Of a DNA stretch of 64,000 nt, positions 35,034 through 46,852 are shown one piece after another. The notes beneath the pieces are model-generated. The model had not been told where the DNA came from. It did not search any database and was given only the letters and a program-made list of their open reading frames with translations. Position 1 is the stretch's first letter. The number at the start of each line of letters is the position of its first letter. The position numbers were made by a program, and so were the translations under genes. This DNA is from Acephala macrosclerotiorum (Eukaryota; Ascomycota; Leotiomycetes; Helotiales; Mollisiaceae). The DNA lies in NCBI GenBank assembly GCA_014904845.1, contig MU119280.1, positions 66,387 to 130,386 on the forward strand, read 5' to 3'.

Positions 35034-36159
35034 ATGTCTGTACCAGCACACGCACGCTCGGCCTGGTCGTGGCCGGAAGGTCTCGATACAGAACATGATG
35101 ACCCCTTTACGACGACCGATCACAAGCCGCCTGGAACCTTTGCAGATGAAGAACCAGAACCAGAAGCACAACAAGACGAACATACAGAAGATAGTGGGGC
35201 AGCTCCAAGACAAAGGCACTATGCGTCACGAACATGCAGAATATGCTTAGAGGAAGTCTCGCCGACATACGAACCTCTCACCGGTGGCATTCCATCAATC
35301 CTCCATCCCGCTCCAAACGTAAAATACGTCTCCTCGGACCCCTCATCAGGTCGCCTGATCCGACCGTGCAAATGCCGCGGCTCCCAAAAATACGTTCATG
35401 AAGGGTGTTTACAGGCATGGAGACATTCAGACGCAGCATATGGGGCACGAACTTTCTGGGAATGTCCTACATGCAAGTTTAAGTACAGACTGGAGCGGAT
35501 GCGTTGGAGTCGGGTCATTACGAGTACTCTCACACAGATTGTGATTACATTTGCAATTATGCTGGCCACAGTCTTTCTATTCGGCTTCGTTGCAGATCCA
35601 ATCATCAATCTATACTTGGACCCTTATGAAACTATCACATCTATCCCATCTGGTGGAACACAACTACTTCTTGAGGACGAGGATGCTTCATGGGTTGAGC
35701 ACTTTCTGAAGGGATTGGCCTCACTTGGGCTCCTAGGATTTGTGAAAGTCTTCTTTGCAATGTCCCCATGGCACTGGTGGAATTTACGTCAGACAGGAAT
35801 TCTTGGAGGTAGGAGAAGAGGTGGGACGGGAAGAGACCGTTTGGAAGACATTTCCTGGACTGTTGTTGTCATTGGAGTCGTTACGTTCTTGGCTGTGGGT
35901 TTATTGCATTGTTTTCAGGGCCTTGCCACTGACATATGCATAGGCTGTATGGGCTTGGGTCCGCTCGTGGACAAAAAGTGCCCTTGAGAAAGCAGGCGAA
36001 CGAGTTGCTGATGTGCAAGGCGACGAGGACGAAGACATTGAAGAGCTTGACGAGCCCACACCGGCTCAAGCAACAGCTAGAACCTCTGCAGGGCCGGAAA
36101 CCGCCGGACACCATGAGACGCCTACTTCAACCTCAGCTGAGGATCGAAAGACCCAGTAG
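35034..36159 (+). CDS. RING-CH (MARCH-type) membrane E3 ubiquitin ligase, 358 aa
   Basis: Exons 35034-35894 and 35944-36159, joined by a 49-bp intron. An acidic disordered N-terminus is followed by a C4HC3 RING variant at about residues 67-150: CRICLEEV, CKCRGSQKYVHEGCLQAW and WECPTCKFKYRLER, with the His in the fifth ligand position typical of RINGv domains. Three hydrophobic segments follow (TQIVITFAIMLATVFLFGF, FLKGLASLGLLGFVKVFF and WTVVVIGVVTFLA), then a Glu/Asp-rich cytosolic tail. The splice model replaces an alternative in-frame end at 35987 because the spliced tail continues the third membrane segment into VWAWVRSWTK. It likely acts at ER, Golgi or vacuole membranes; the substrate is unknown. 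Confidence 0.87.
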
Positions 36160-36724
36160 CACGATGTGATTACATGTTTCTAGCGAGGCGTTGGGGATTT
36201 GAGGGGATGTGTATACTCTCTACAGGGGATAACAAATGTTAATAGGCACAGGCCAGTATTTAACTAGATATAGCAAAATAAGGTGAATCGTGGAGAGATG
36301 ATTAGTCTCACCACCCCTTGGCAACACGGCTACAATCACCTCACGATTAACATTTATTTCGGCCTGTGGGTAGTAACACTGCCCAAACACCAATGCACTT
36401 CATTTCCCAATAGATGCTCATGCATCCTGCACACTCTTAAGTTGCCACGCAATCCTCTCTTTGTAGCGTGTCGACTAGTCTGTGTGCAAATATTTACCAC
36501 CTAGCTGGAGCCTCGAAACTTGAGCGTCTTGTTCTCGTTTCATTTACCGGCGGCCGCGGGTTTCGTCAACACTCCGTCGCTATGCCACTTTTCATTCGGA
36601 TCGTTGGTGCTGGTTTTCCTGCTTTGGCATGATGCTTACACGAGAATTCAGAGGCGGATGAGTTGATACATTACTCTTTTCATCAAAGAAAGCTTCTAAT
36701 TTGTTCGTTCGTCTATGGTTCTCT
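36160..36724. other. Convergent intergenic region
   Basis: About 565 bp between two 3' ends, probably both 3' UTRs. Nothing else recognised. Confidence 0.4.
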
Positions 36725-38279
36725 TTATGCTTCTGCGAATGCAAGATGTGTCTCTAGGCTAGACTCAGCTGCAAACTCAAGTTGGGTGTTGTGGCCGATG
36801 AAGAACATATATCCTTCCTTCACCTCATGTTCTTTACCTTCAGCTTTCATGACTCCATTTCCACCAGTCACGACCATGATACCAGGTCCTTGCAGTGGCT
36901 TGATGGTTTCGCTCTCGCCTGCTCCTAGCTCGGTGACCAGCATATCGAATTCGCTCATTGGTGGTGCTAGGACCTTGGTGTGCCCCTTCGTGCCCTTGTT
37001 TGATGTTTTGGGCTTCAACATCGCCTCATCCGCGTTCTTGGGGCTGAATGTTAGAGCCGCTGTGAAGAGGTCGATCGAGTCTCGATCAGCTCGCGGGCAG
37101 AACCCAGTGTTGAGGACATTGTCTGATCGAGCCATACACTCGACAATATCACCGCTCAGGTAGGTATGTATCCCACTTTCAAACTTGTCAGTCTCCTTGC
37201 CTTTTTGATCAATGAGAGGAAAACTTACTCAGCCGGGACATAGATCGCGTCTTCCTTCTCTAACACCAAATAATTCATAGTAAGCAACGCAACCAAGTTC
37301 CCTGGATCACTCTTATCACACTGGCCCGCCAATCTCGGCAACAGCTCAGGGATATAAGAATGTTTCCCAAAATCCTTAGCAGGCATCTCCTTTAATTTCT
37401 CATAAACCTCCACAATTTCTCTATCCGAAGCCTTTAAAATACTGCCAACAATCTTCTTCAGTGTCTCGCCGTTGAAATATACATGTAGGTCTTTGATGAA
37501 TTTCCGTTCGAGGATGTGGACGCTAGTGAAAAGCTGTTGGATTTCGGGAAGAGGCTTCCAGCCGACGAATACTTCGAATTTACCTAGGGCAACGGCGATT
37601 TCGGGTTTGTGGTTTGTGTCGCCGAACTTCTCTGGGCCCTTGGCGTGAAGCTTCGCAGCTAGCTCCTTGTTGGGATGGATTTGAAGGGGAAGGGCTTTGG
37701 CTATGGAGAGAATCTGGTAGTATTAGTATTGTCATGTTCAATTAAGAGGTAGAAATGAGGGTACCTTGGGAAGGTATGGCAAGTCAGCACCGAACTTGTT
37801 GAGGATCGGCTTGCCGATGAGCTTCTCCTTGTTTGCATCCAAGTGTTTCTGGAGGTTCTCTCCGGCTGCAAGAACGAGGGAGGGAGTTGTTGGGTATGTT
37901 CCCATCCATTGCTACAGATATTATCAGAACATTGAATCTTGAAATTGTCGGTTCGGAGGGCCAAATTGGTTCAATGTAGGATTAACCTACCTCAGCATAC
38001 TCTTTGGACTCATCAAGCCCGAAGTGATCTCCTGGAGTCGCGGCTGCATATCGAGCAGCAAGTGAGTCTTTTCCCTTCTTACCCCATCTAGCAATTGGGA
38101 GTTAGTTACATTTATGAGAACATTAGGCGTAGGTCGTTACGGGTAGTTCTGGAAGCAGGTTCATCAGCAAATATTTGGGAGAGATATAAGTTCGGAGCAA
38201 GTCATATGTTGACGAAATGTTCACGAACACAAAGACTTACGTTGCACTGGCACTTTAATTGAATAATAGAGGAAGACAT
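36725..38279 (-). CDS. Mannose-6-phosphate isomerase (type I), 408 aa, with an 8-nt micro-exon
   Basis: Zinc enzyme interconverting fructose-6-P and mannose-6-P, the entry to GDP-mannose for mannans and N-glycans. Exons 38279-38241, 38149-38142 (8 nt), 38087-37991, 37911-37765, 37713-37229 and 37175-36725 join in frame. The micro-exon supplies the bases for NYP in the conserved NYPWGKKG segment and is flanked by CTTCCAG and GTAACG. Further family blocks: AEQWMGTYPTTPS, LPYLPKILSIAKALPLQIHPNK (zinc ligands Gln and His), VPADGIHTYLSGDIVECM, SDNVLNTGF and the C-terminal cupin with GPGIMVVTGGNG. Length is normal for PMI40/manA. It cooperates with the GT34 mannosyltransferase in mannan metabolism, though they are not an operon. 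Confidence 0.93.
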
Positions 38280-39030
38280 GATTACACCTTTTCTGAAAAT
38301 GAGAACCTGGATAGTTGTGAAAACTTACCTTTACCTACCAATATATCTTGAACAAGTACAAGACCTTATGGGTATGACGTTTCATGACGGAGCCTCTCTT
38401 CTGCTTTGGAACGGATCAACTGCTACTAAAATAGATGCTCGGCTATCTGGACCCTTTTTTCCTCGAAACGAAGGCAATCCCAAAGAAGCTTAACCTTGTT
38501 TTCGTTGGAAGTCACAAGTAATATGCTTCACGTGTAGTGATAATATTGAGAGAGGCTGCTCCCACTTTCCTACACTTGTAGATGGCTAAGATGTAAATTA
38601 TTTTCCGTTCAGCCCCCTAAAACCGTCATCATGGCGCCGATTGTCTTACAAAAGAAACGACCACGTTTCATTGGCTGAAACCTTGTACGCCAAGCCTTAT
38701 TAAGAAAGCTTTATCGAAGCGGAAACGCTGTACAATTTGGCGTACAATTTCATTTCGGCCTTGTCTCCACCACGAATAATATCATTTTTCTGCCATCAAA
38801 CGCAATCTTCCTTCGTTTGTGTTGGATTTTCCATACGCCAGCAGCGACCTGATCAGAAAGCGCGATCACCGTCTGCCAAGCAAAGGCGTGCTACGAATAC
38901 GAACCTGGTCAGCATCGCAGCTCTCTCGCTTTCAAGAAGACAACTCTCACAATCGCCAATTTCGCGGTGACACGAGTCCCGTTCTTCTGGGAGACAATTA
39001 CCGATTGCCGGAAGGCTGTTTGTCAAGAGA
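38280..39030. other. Divergent promoter region, phosphomannose isomerase / GT34
   Basis: About 750 bp shared by two divergent genes of mannose and mannan metabolism. No other feature recognised. Confidence 0.4.
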
Positions 39031-40060
39031 ATGCATTTAGCACTTCCGACGAGGAAATCCTCGAATCCTCAACCATATGCGCCTCGATCAACGCGGTTTC
39101 CAATGCTTCGTAGAAGCAGAGTACAAGCAATCATACTGTGTGCATGTGCAGTGGGCGCTATTATCTTCATACTGTCGCAGATCTTTGGGGGAGGGGATGG
39201 TATACCGTCAGGCTCACCACCAGTGGTGATAGTTACGGTGCTGGATCCAGAGAATTACAATAAGGAGTACATAAGCAATGTGAAGGACAACAGGATAGAA
39301 TACGCGAGGAAACATGGTAAGGCACCTTGAATCAATCATGTGCAACATATCTGACTTCAATCAGGATATGAGACGTTCTTCCCAACGGCTAAAGACTACC
39401 CATTAGACGGAGCCCCTGATACATGGGCAAAGGTCCCAGCGATTCGACATGCATTGACAAAGTTCCCATACAGTACTTATATCTGGTACCTAGACCAGAA
39501 TTCTCTAATCATGAACCCCGAGATTTCCATTGAGTCAGACATTATGAACTCAAAGAAGTTGGAGAGCTTAATGATCAGGGACCAGCCGGTTGTACCACCA
39601 GACAGTGTTATCAAAACTTTCCCACACATTAAGGGTGCCAACATCGATTTTGCTCTCACTCAGGATAAGGAGGGTCTGGCACAGGGCAGTTTTGTCATCC
39701 GCAAAGGAGATTGGGCCAGGTTCTTTCTGGATACCTGGTTCGATCCGCTATACCGCTCATACAATTTCCAGAAGGCGGACACGCATGCTCTGGTGAGTTA
39801 CTTAGCTTTAAAATTCACCATGAATACTAATCATTGTCCAGGAACATATCGTACAATGGCACCCAACCATACTCTCGAAACTCGCCTTAGTCCCACAACG
39901 GACAATGAACTCTTACAACAAGGGAGACACTGAGACTGGGGCATACAAAGACGGAGACTTCGTGATCCGATTCCCCGGGTGTGATCAACCAGGGCGCAGT
40001 TGCCAAGGAGAGGCAGAACCCTTCTCGAAACAATGGAAGACAGTCTTCCACGAGCGATGA
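39031..40060 (+). CDS. GT34 alpha-1,6-mannosyltransferase (MNN10/MNN11-like), 310 aa
   Basis: Type II Golgi glycosyltransferase that extends mannan backbones. Exons 39031-39316, 39365-39792 and 39842-40060. A short basic N-terminus is followed by one membrane helix (about residues 31-49, AIILCACAVGAIIFILSQI). The GT34 domain includes ENYNKEYISNVKDNRIEYA, the WAKVPAIRHALTKFPYSTYIWYLDQNSLIMNP segment with a DxxxxIM variant of the metal-binding D-x-D region, GSFVIRKGDWARFFLDTWFDP, and the C-terminal VIRFPGCD. This order is typical of MNN11-like proteins. A Tc1/mariner-type element lies about 350 bp downstream, so the 3' end may be affected but the coding region is intact. Confidence 0.87.
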
Positions 40061-40514
40061 CCCGAACTCGATTCTTGATACACTTTCCAATACATACACT
40101 AGGGCTTCTTCAATCCCTACTATCACGAACGAGCAACGACATCAGCAGCAAGAACGGCGTTTCTGGCGCATGGGAGAACGGACGAAGCTATGTTACATAT
40201 GTGTATAATTTTGCATGAGCGATCTGCATAGGGCAGGCAACCACTAGAATTGGCGTTTGCAGCGATTGTTGGATGGAGAAAGCTTTTGCTCCCTTGTACA
40301 ATTATTTCGACATACCCATACAGTCCATGGTACTGTTCTTCGATTCAAGTAGGCAAGCCAAAGGTGGGCTAGACCAGTCTGACAGTAACTACGCCACAAT
40401 CCCGCGTGAATTAGACAGTCTCCGTCTGTGCGAAATAAGCGACACACCAAAACAGCTCCCACCAAAAACACTAATTTTCCTTATCAACACCCTCATTATG
40501 GAGGACTCCAGAGA

Positions 40515-41418
40515 NNNNNNNNNNNNNNNNNNNNNNNNNNNNNNNNNNNNNNNNNNNNNNNNNNNNNNNNNNNNNNNNNNNNNNNNNNNNNNNNNNNNNN
40601 NNNNNNNNNNNNNNNNNNNNNNNNNNNNNNNNNNNNNNNNNNNNNNNNNNNNNNNNNNNNNNNNNNNNNNNNNNNNNNNNNNNNNNNNNNNNNNNNNNNN
40701 NNNNNNNNNNNNNNNNNNNNNNNNNNNNNNNNNNNNNNNNNNNNNNNNNNNNNNNNNNNNNNNNNNNNNNNNNNNNNNNNNNNNNNNNNNNNNNNNNNNN
40801 NNNNNNNNNNNNNNNNNNNNNNNNNNNNNNNNNNNNNNNNNNNNNNNNNNNNNNNNNNNNNNNNNNNNNNNNNNNNNNNNNNNNNNNNNNNNNNNNNNNN
40901 NNNNNNNNNNNNNNNNNNNNNNNNNNNNNNNNNNNNNNNNNNNNNNNNNNNNNNNNNNNNNNNNNNNNNNNNNNNNNNNNNNNNNNNNNNNNNNNNNNNN
41001 NNNNNNNNNNNNNNNNNNNNNNNNNNNNNNNNNNNNNNNNNNNNNNNNNNNNNNNNNNNNNNNNNNNNNNNNNNNNNNNNNNNNNNNNNNNNNNNNNNNN
41101 NNNNNNNNNNNNNNNNNNNNNNNNNNNNNNNNNNNNNNNNNNNNNNNNNNNNNNNNNNNNNNNNNNNNNNNNNNNNNNNNNNNNNNNNNNNNNNNNNNNN
41201 NNNNNNNNNNNNNNNNNNNNNNNNNNNNNNNNNNNNNNNNNNNNNNNNNNNNNNNNNNNNNNNNNNNNNNNNNNNNNNNNNNNNNNNNNNNNNNNNNNNN
41301 NNNNNNNNNNNNNNNNNNNNNNNNNNNNNNNNNNNNNNNNNNNNNNNNNNNNNNNNNNNNNNNNNNNNNNNNNNNNNNNNNNNNNNNNNNNNNNNNNNNN
41401 NNNNNNNNNNNNNNNNNN
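40515..41418. other. Assembly gap (904 N)
   Basis: Unresolved bases inside the transposon, as expected for a repeat that short reads cannot bridge. Any translation across it is meaningless. Confidence 1.
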
Positions 41419-41419
41419 T

Positions 41420-41821
41420 GTTGTCAAGCCTTGGTTAGATGCTGGGCATGACTTTGTCTTAGAAGAAGACGGAGATTCAGGCCATGGATACAATAAGAAT
41501 GGGACATCTAATGTAGTCACCAAATGGAAGAAGGACCATGGCCTCGAGACCTACAGAAACTGTGTTCATTCTTTTGATCTTTCTCCTGTTGAGAACTGCT
41601 GGCAGCCTATTAAACATCACATTAGAGAGCAACCTCATTGGGATGTGGACACTTTAAAGGAGCTAGTTCTGGAAGCTTGGGATAGACTCTCTCAAAAGTC
41701 TATAAATAACTGGGTTGATGAGATGCCAGATAGGCTCAAAGCAGTCCAATTGGCAAAGGGGCATACTACAGGTTACTATCACAATATGAATTGTAAATTC
41801 AACCATTTGGCACTGATTTAA
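41420..41821 (+). CDS. Tc1/mariner DDE transposase, C-terminal part (5' part in gap)
   Basis: 133 codons open from the end of the gap to TAA. The sequence has the second catalytic region (VLEEDGDSGHG) and the third, DLSPVENCWQPIKHHIR, where the Glu of PVEN is the last catalytic residue; about 38-40 residues separate the last two acids. No stop interrupts this part, so the copy could be recent. Activity cannot be judged without the missing N-terminal two-thirds. It is the DDE_3 superfamily of Tc1-like transposases. Confidence 0.85.
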   Translation, partial: VVKPWLDAGHDFVLEEDGDSGHGYNKNGTSNVVTKWKKDHGLETYRNCVHSFDLSPVENCWQPIKHHIREQPHWDVDTLKELVLEAWDRLSQKSINNWVDEMPDRLKAVQLAKGHTTGYYHNMNCKFNHLALI

Positions 41822-41895
41822 ATGTGATTTATTGATGTTGAGGGAATATGATGATATTTTGGTGTGTCGCTTATTTCGCACAGACGGAGACAGTC

Positions 41896-42281
41896 TTGGA
41901 TGTCCGTCTCTGGGGCCGCAAGGCTGAAAGACCAATGTGCAAATCCACGTGAAGACCCTTGTCCAAGCATTGAAGCCGGCGCCTCATCCACCCGACCGGC
42001 TTGTACTGACCGGCCGGATCTCAAAAGTGCCACAATTTGGGGCCCAAAGTTGGACAAACCAGGACCGACATTTGTTGCGGTATCTCAATCCAGTAAAGCA
42101 CTCCGGCAGATAGGCAACGCATGAAATCTTGAACTTCCCAATCAGATCCCGCATGTGATCTTTCGCCTCGGCTTAAATAATTGAATGCGGATGCGAGATA
42201 CAATCCCACCTTCTCAAGCACTTCAAATTGAAGCTTTCATCCCACATCGAGCATTAAGCTTACATTCATCGTGCAGTCAAA
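41896..42281. other. Upstream region of the sphingosine-1-phosphate lyase gene
   Basis: About 386 bp between the transposon and the next start codon; no gene seen. Confidence 0.4.
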
Positions 42282-44086
42282 ATGCCAGGCACGTCGAGAA
42301 TGCCGGTGAGCTTGCGTAATACCTTCACCATGAAGAAGGGCAGCTCGAATAGCCAATTGTTGTCATTGAACATTGATTTGTGAGCTTTGGAACCTCATTG
42401 CATTTCTGTTTTATAGCTAATGATAACTAGGTTCCGGAATATCATCTTCTTCCTCTTCTTATTACGATGGACGAGAAAGTGTTTGTTGAAGCTTAAGGGG
42501 CGGGGTATCTTTGGGACCTTTGCAGATGCATATATCGCCATTCGACGGAATCTCTATGGCCTGTTCCTGCGAGCACCGGGAGTGCGATCGCAGGTTCAGA
42601 AGCAGGTCAATGAAGCTATTACGAAGCTGCAGAGTAAACTTGTACCTTCTGGACCTGGGGTAATACGGTATCTGAACCTGCCAAAGGATGGATGGTCTGA
42701 GGAGGCGGTTCTCAAGGAGCTGGAGACATTGGCGAATATGGACCACACAAGATGGGAAGATGGATTTGTGTCTGGGGCCGTATACCACGGCGGAGACTCG
42801 TTGATGAAGATCCAAACGGAGGCCTTTGGCAAATTCACAGTGACGAATCCTATCCATCCAGATGTGTTCCCTGGTGTGAGGAAGATGGAAGCGGAGATTG
42901 TTAGCATGGTGTTGGCTATGTTCAATGCCCCGGTTGGAGCAGCAGGTGTTACCACAAGTGGAGGAACGGAGTCTATCCTGATGGCTTGTTTGAGTGCCAG
43001 ACAAAAGGCATACGCAGAGAGAGGTGTCACAGAACCAGAGATGTACAAATTCCACCCCTTTTACCCAACGATCAACACTAACATACCTCCAGGATACTCC
43101 CTGAAACCGGCCACACAGCATTCCGCAAAGCAGGTTCTTACTTTGGCATCAAAGTGCACCTCGTCGCCTGTCCCGCCCCAACCTACCAAGTCGACCTCCG
43201 CGCCGTCTCCCGCCTCATCAACAGCAACACTGTCCTCCTCGTCGGCTCCGCCCCCAACTTCCCACATGGCATCATCGACGATATAACAGGCCTCTCCAAG
43301 CTAGCCGTGAAGCGCAGAATCCCCTTACACGTAGACTGCTGCCTTGGTTCCTTCCTCGTCCCTTTTCTCGAGAAAGCAGGATTTGAAACCGAGCTCTTCG
43401 ATTTCAGACTCAAAGGTGTTACCAGTATCAGCTGCGACACCCATAAATACGGATTCGCGCCAAAAGGAAACTCAACTGTTCTCTACCGCACCGCCAATTT
43501 ACGACAATACCAATACTTTATCTCACCCGATTGGTCTGGAGGCGTCTACGCATCCCCCTCCATCGCTGGTTCTCGTCCTGGAGCTCTAATCGCTGGATGT
43601 TGGGCAAGTTTGATGTCTGTCGGCGAAACAGGGTATATCAACGCCTGTGGTGAGATTGTCGGGGCCACGAAGAAAATCATTGAAGCTATTCAGGAAAACC
43701 CAGGATTGAATAATGATCTGGAGGTTATGGGGCATCCATTAGTTTCTGTTGTGGCATTCACGTCAAAATCGTTGGATATCTATGATATTGCTGATGCGAT
43801 GTCTGGGAAGGGATGGCATTTAAATTCGTTGCAGAGTCCGCCTGCTATTCATGTCGCGGTCACGTTACCGATTACGAAGGTGTGGGAGAAGTTGGTTGCA
43901 GATTTGGAGGCTGTTATTGAAGGCGAGAAGGAAAAGGAGAGAGTTAGGATTGTAGAGGGTAAGGGTGCTAAGGGTAAGGCTGTCGGTGATAGTGCTGCTC
44001 TTTATGGTGTGGCGGGAAGTCTGCCGAATAAGAGTGTGGTGGTGGAGCTGGCCAGTGGGTTCCTGGATACGTTGTATAAAGCTTAG
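42282..44086 (+). CDS. DPL1: Sphingosine-1-phosphate lyase, 547 aa, 3 exons
   Basis: ER-membrane PLP enzyme that cleaves phosphorylated long-chain bases to an aldehyde and phosphoethanolamine, the exit from sphingolipid metabolism. Exons 42282-42305, 42417-43042 and 43093-44086. An N-terminal membrane helix (RNIIFFLFLLRW) is followed by the lyase domain: WEDGFVSGAVYHGGD, NPIHPDVFPGVRKMEAEIV, GVTTSGGTESILMA, PLHVDCCLGSF and SCDTHKYGFAPKGNS, in which the Lys of HKYG is the Schiff-base residue. The C-terminal segment DSAALYGVAGSLPNKSV is typical. The 24-nt first exon is a small-exon model; the alternative start is Met at 42420. Length is normal for the family. Confidence 0.93.
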
Positions 44087-44298
44087 AGCTGGTGTTGATG
44101 TACGATGTCCGAGGGGCGTTTAGATGGATTTTCTTAGCATGCAACTCATGGCGTTTGGGTCATTTTAGTTTAAATTGCAATTTCGTTGTCTGTATCTGAT
44201 TAACGCAAAATGCATCTTCATATGTACCCTCCGATTCTTAGACATTTGAGATAAGCGAACTTCTACCAAAAATTCATCTATGTCCCATCAGAGGAAAA
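44087..44298. other. Short convergent intergenic region
   Basis: 212 bp between two converging 3' ends; presumably overlapping or adjacent 3' UTRs. Confidence 0.4.
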
Positions 44299-45613
44299 TC
44301 AGGAAGTCTCTAGCTTGCTCAGCCAGTTCAAAATCATCATAGCCTCGACCAACGCTACTTCCTCACCAAAATGCTCCCCATCAGCAGTCGACGCTTGCAG
44401 TGTCAAATTGTACAAACTCAACACATCGAAATGCTTTTCTTTCGCGATTGGGCTCATCTGCTCGAGGTATTGCCACAGAGCGAGGTTTCCGTTTTCAGGA
44501 GCCATCTCAGCAGTCTTGTTCAGACCAACAGCGGGAGGCCCAAGGAAGAGCATGGGAATGTTGCGCTCAGCAGCTGTTGCTAAGCCTGTCCATTCTTCCA
44601 ATGCTCGAGTTGTGGTTGGTACATCGAGCGAAGAGCCGTGACTGAAAGAGAAGATCATAGGACTTGGTTGCCAGGGATTTGGCTTGGAGTACATCATGTC
44701 TTTGAAAGATGCTGCCAGGGCGGCGGGAGCCGGTATGCTGTCCATTGCAATGTATGCATGTGGAATTTCTGGATCTCGTATCAGCTTGTAAGACCTAATA
44801 ATGGGACGGAAGACTGACTTTCACAGATGTACGGACTTCCTTTCCGTTTACCAGCTTCGTTTTTCTTGAGGTCGTCTCTGCTATTGATAGCATAGCCTTG
44901 ACACTCGCTGTTAACAAATTGGTTGTCACACTTGCACCTCGTCCAGCCCTCGTCGGTCATGGCCCAGTACTTCAAGCTGCCAAGAGCGAGATCTTCGCGC
45001 AGCAAGATGTTGAAAGCTGCATAGATGGATTGAGCGATATCGTCTCCAACAAAGACGATAGTGTTGAAGCGTTCGAGAATCATGCAGATCTCTGGAACTG
45101 GAAACCATTTGTATGTGCAGCCTTGGCAAGCATTAGAGAACCGTTATTCACTTGTGAGTTACCACCAACCTTTGCCAACGTAAGGCTCGTCAAATCCATA
45201 TCTCCCTCCGCCGCTCAAAGCCTCTAACAGCGTTTCTCTATCCTCGCAGAACGGAGAGGATTTCGAGCTAGTTGGCCATGGTGCGAGATAGATGTCGGCT
45301 TGGCTGATGCCACAATCTCGACTTCCAGCAAAGTGCTTGATTAAGCTGGAGACAACTTAGCTTCCCTTCTTGGCAACTTGTAGGAGACCTGCTCTTCTCC
45401 AGGTTCATGTATCATAGGTAGAAACTGGGGCTGAGAGCCTAGATTTGCGATTGTCTGGAAGAGATAGAAGACCGGGAGCAAAAGCAGGTAGGTAATGAAG
45501 CAGCCAGCAAGGAGGGCAAGGATGGTTCGAATTGCAGAAGCACGAGGTGAGCCTAAACTATTCTCGATCTTGAGGGATGCCCAGGAAGTGGAAATTCGAG
45601 GTGCAAGACCCAT
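44299..45613 (-). CDS. Conserved fungal single-pass membrane protein, possible SGNH-like lumenal domain, 378 aa
   Basis: Exons 45613-45426, 45345-45170, 45121-44819 and 44768-44299 join in frame. One membrane helix near residues 32-52 (ILALLAGCFITYLLLLPVFY) anchors an extracytosolic part with several cysteines: CGISQADIYLAPWP, GKGCTYKWFPVPEIC, then RFNTIVFVGDDIAQSIYAAF, which resembles the first block of SGNH/PC-esterase proteins with GDD instead of GDS. CKCDNQFVNSECQ follows, and a block with SHGSSLDVPTTTRAL and EHFGEEVALVEAMMILNWLSKLE. I remember similar uncharacterised proteins in other ascomycetes. The first donor (GTTTCT at 45425-45420) is weak; it is needed because the frame otherwise shifts near 45347. 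A one-base sequence error there is the alternative. Confidence 0.65.
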
Positions 45614-46852
45614 TTCGATTGCATTGAGAATGTGTCTTTGAAGAGAAGATCAGACGAATTGGGAATCCATGTCCTCGTTGCTCATTCGCCTGAAATTAGC
45701 AGGTATAAAGGGCTGCTCTTGCCACTAGAAGAACTGCACCTCTACTACCCTCATTGGATATTTTGAGTTGACTTGAGACGGAAGGAATGATGAGATACCG
45801 ATAGCATATTTATCTGCTGTGCCGCACATCGTCCTTGCCGTCGCGCAACTTGAAGAACTGGTCTCCCCGACTTGGCAATGCAAGACAAGAAGGTCTTAGA
45901 AAGTCGAGTCAGGTACTAACAGTGTGCAACACATAAAATCAAATGTAGTAAAGGCATGGTGCATAATCTCCAGAAGCGCAAGGACCACTTGTAACGGGAG
46001 GTGATTCCTATTGACTCTTCTGATGAAAGCCCTCTTCTTTTCCAGGCACGTGAAGCCAGTCCCTTTGGCCCATCCCACCAGCCATTGTGCACCGACACCC
46101 GACACCATACACCACTCGCCTCCCTTTGCAAACGAGCCCCTTTATATCGCTATTGTATGGTGCGAAAGGCGAGTTCCGATATCATCCGTTGCTTGAGACG
46201 ATGAATATGGGACGAGAGAAGATGGCTCCCGCGACCGAGGTAATTCCTTTATATCGTCAGATCAGCTGAGTTGGATGCGAAAAGTAGGTGTTTAGAAGAA
46301 GTTCCGTTTGAAGTTCTGCAATAATAATGCCAATTGTTTTGTCAGCTCTACAGAGCTTACTTAGGAAACATGGTAGACATGGTCTCTCCGTGGCCCTGAC
46401 CGGCAGATGGAACCTTTGCTGTCGGCTTTGAGGGATATATTCGGCCTCACGGAAAGATCTCTCAATCTCTCCCCGCAATTTCAGGGTAACCGGACGATAC
46501 AGGGATTGTAGTAGCCCACCGCCGAGTGCTAAGGACCGATGACTCTTGTCGTGTGCCAATAACTTCTCAAACATTCCAAGCTCAGTCGATGTTCATGAAC
46601 TGTTCCGACATTCATTAATTGTCCCTCAAGCCAATTCCTCATTGCAGGTTATCAATTGTTCCCTTTGCTTTTTCCGATCCTCCCACGCCTCGGCAACGAT
46701 CAGTTCGGCGTCATCGATTCGCTAGCTAAGAGCTCCAAAGAGGGGAGATCCAACGACAGTCACAGCATCAGCTCATGGCCCAGACGAATTACCAGCGAAG
46801 AAGGATTTACGAATATCATTCATAGGCCTGGGGGCCACAACCAACATACAAG
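45614..46852. other. Divergent intergenic region
   Basis: About 1.2 kb between divergent genes. Open frames of up to about 105 codons (minus strand, 46257-46574) show no known motif. It probably contains two promoters. Confidence 0.4.

Larger units (their letters stand above)
40414..41895 (+). mobile_element. Tc1/mariner-type DNA transposon, interrupted by an assembly gap
   Basis: Terminal inverted repeats of about 40 bp: the left begins GACAGTCTCCGTCTGTGCG at 40414 and continues through the GCGACACACCAAAA stretch, and the right (41857-41895) is its reverse complement with one mismatch near the tip (GACAGT versus GACTGT). The left end abuts TA, the family's target, whereas the right flank is TT, so one copy of the target may have changed. 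The C-terminal part of a DDE transposase lies between the gap and the right TIR. 40515-41418 is all N, so the true length is unknown. Confidence 0.85.

Noticed and set aside
40273..41523. Long open frames across the N run
   Set aside because: Their length comes from undefined codons in the gap; only the 133 codons after the gap have real sequence support.
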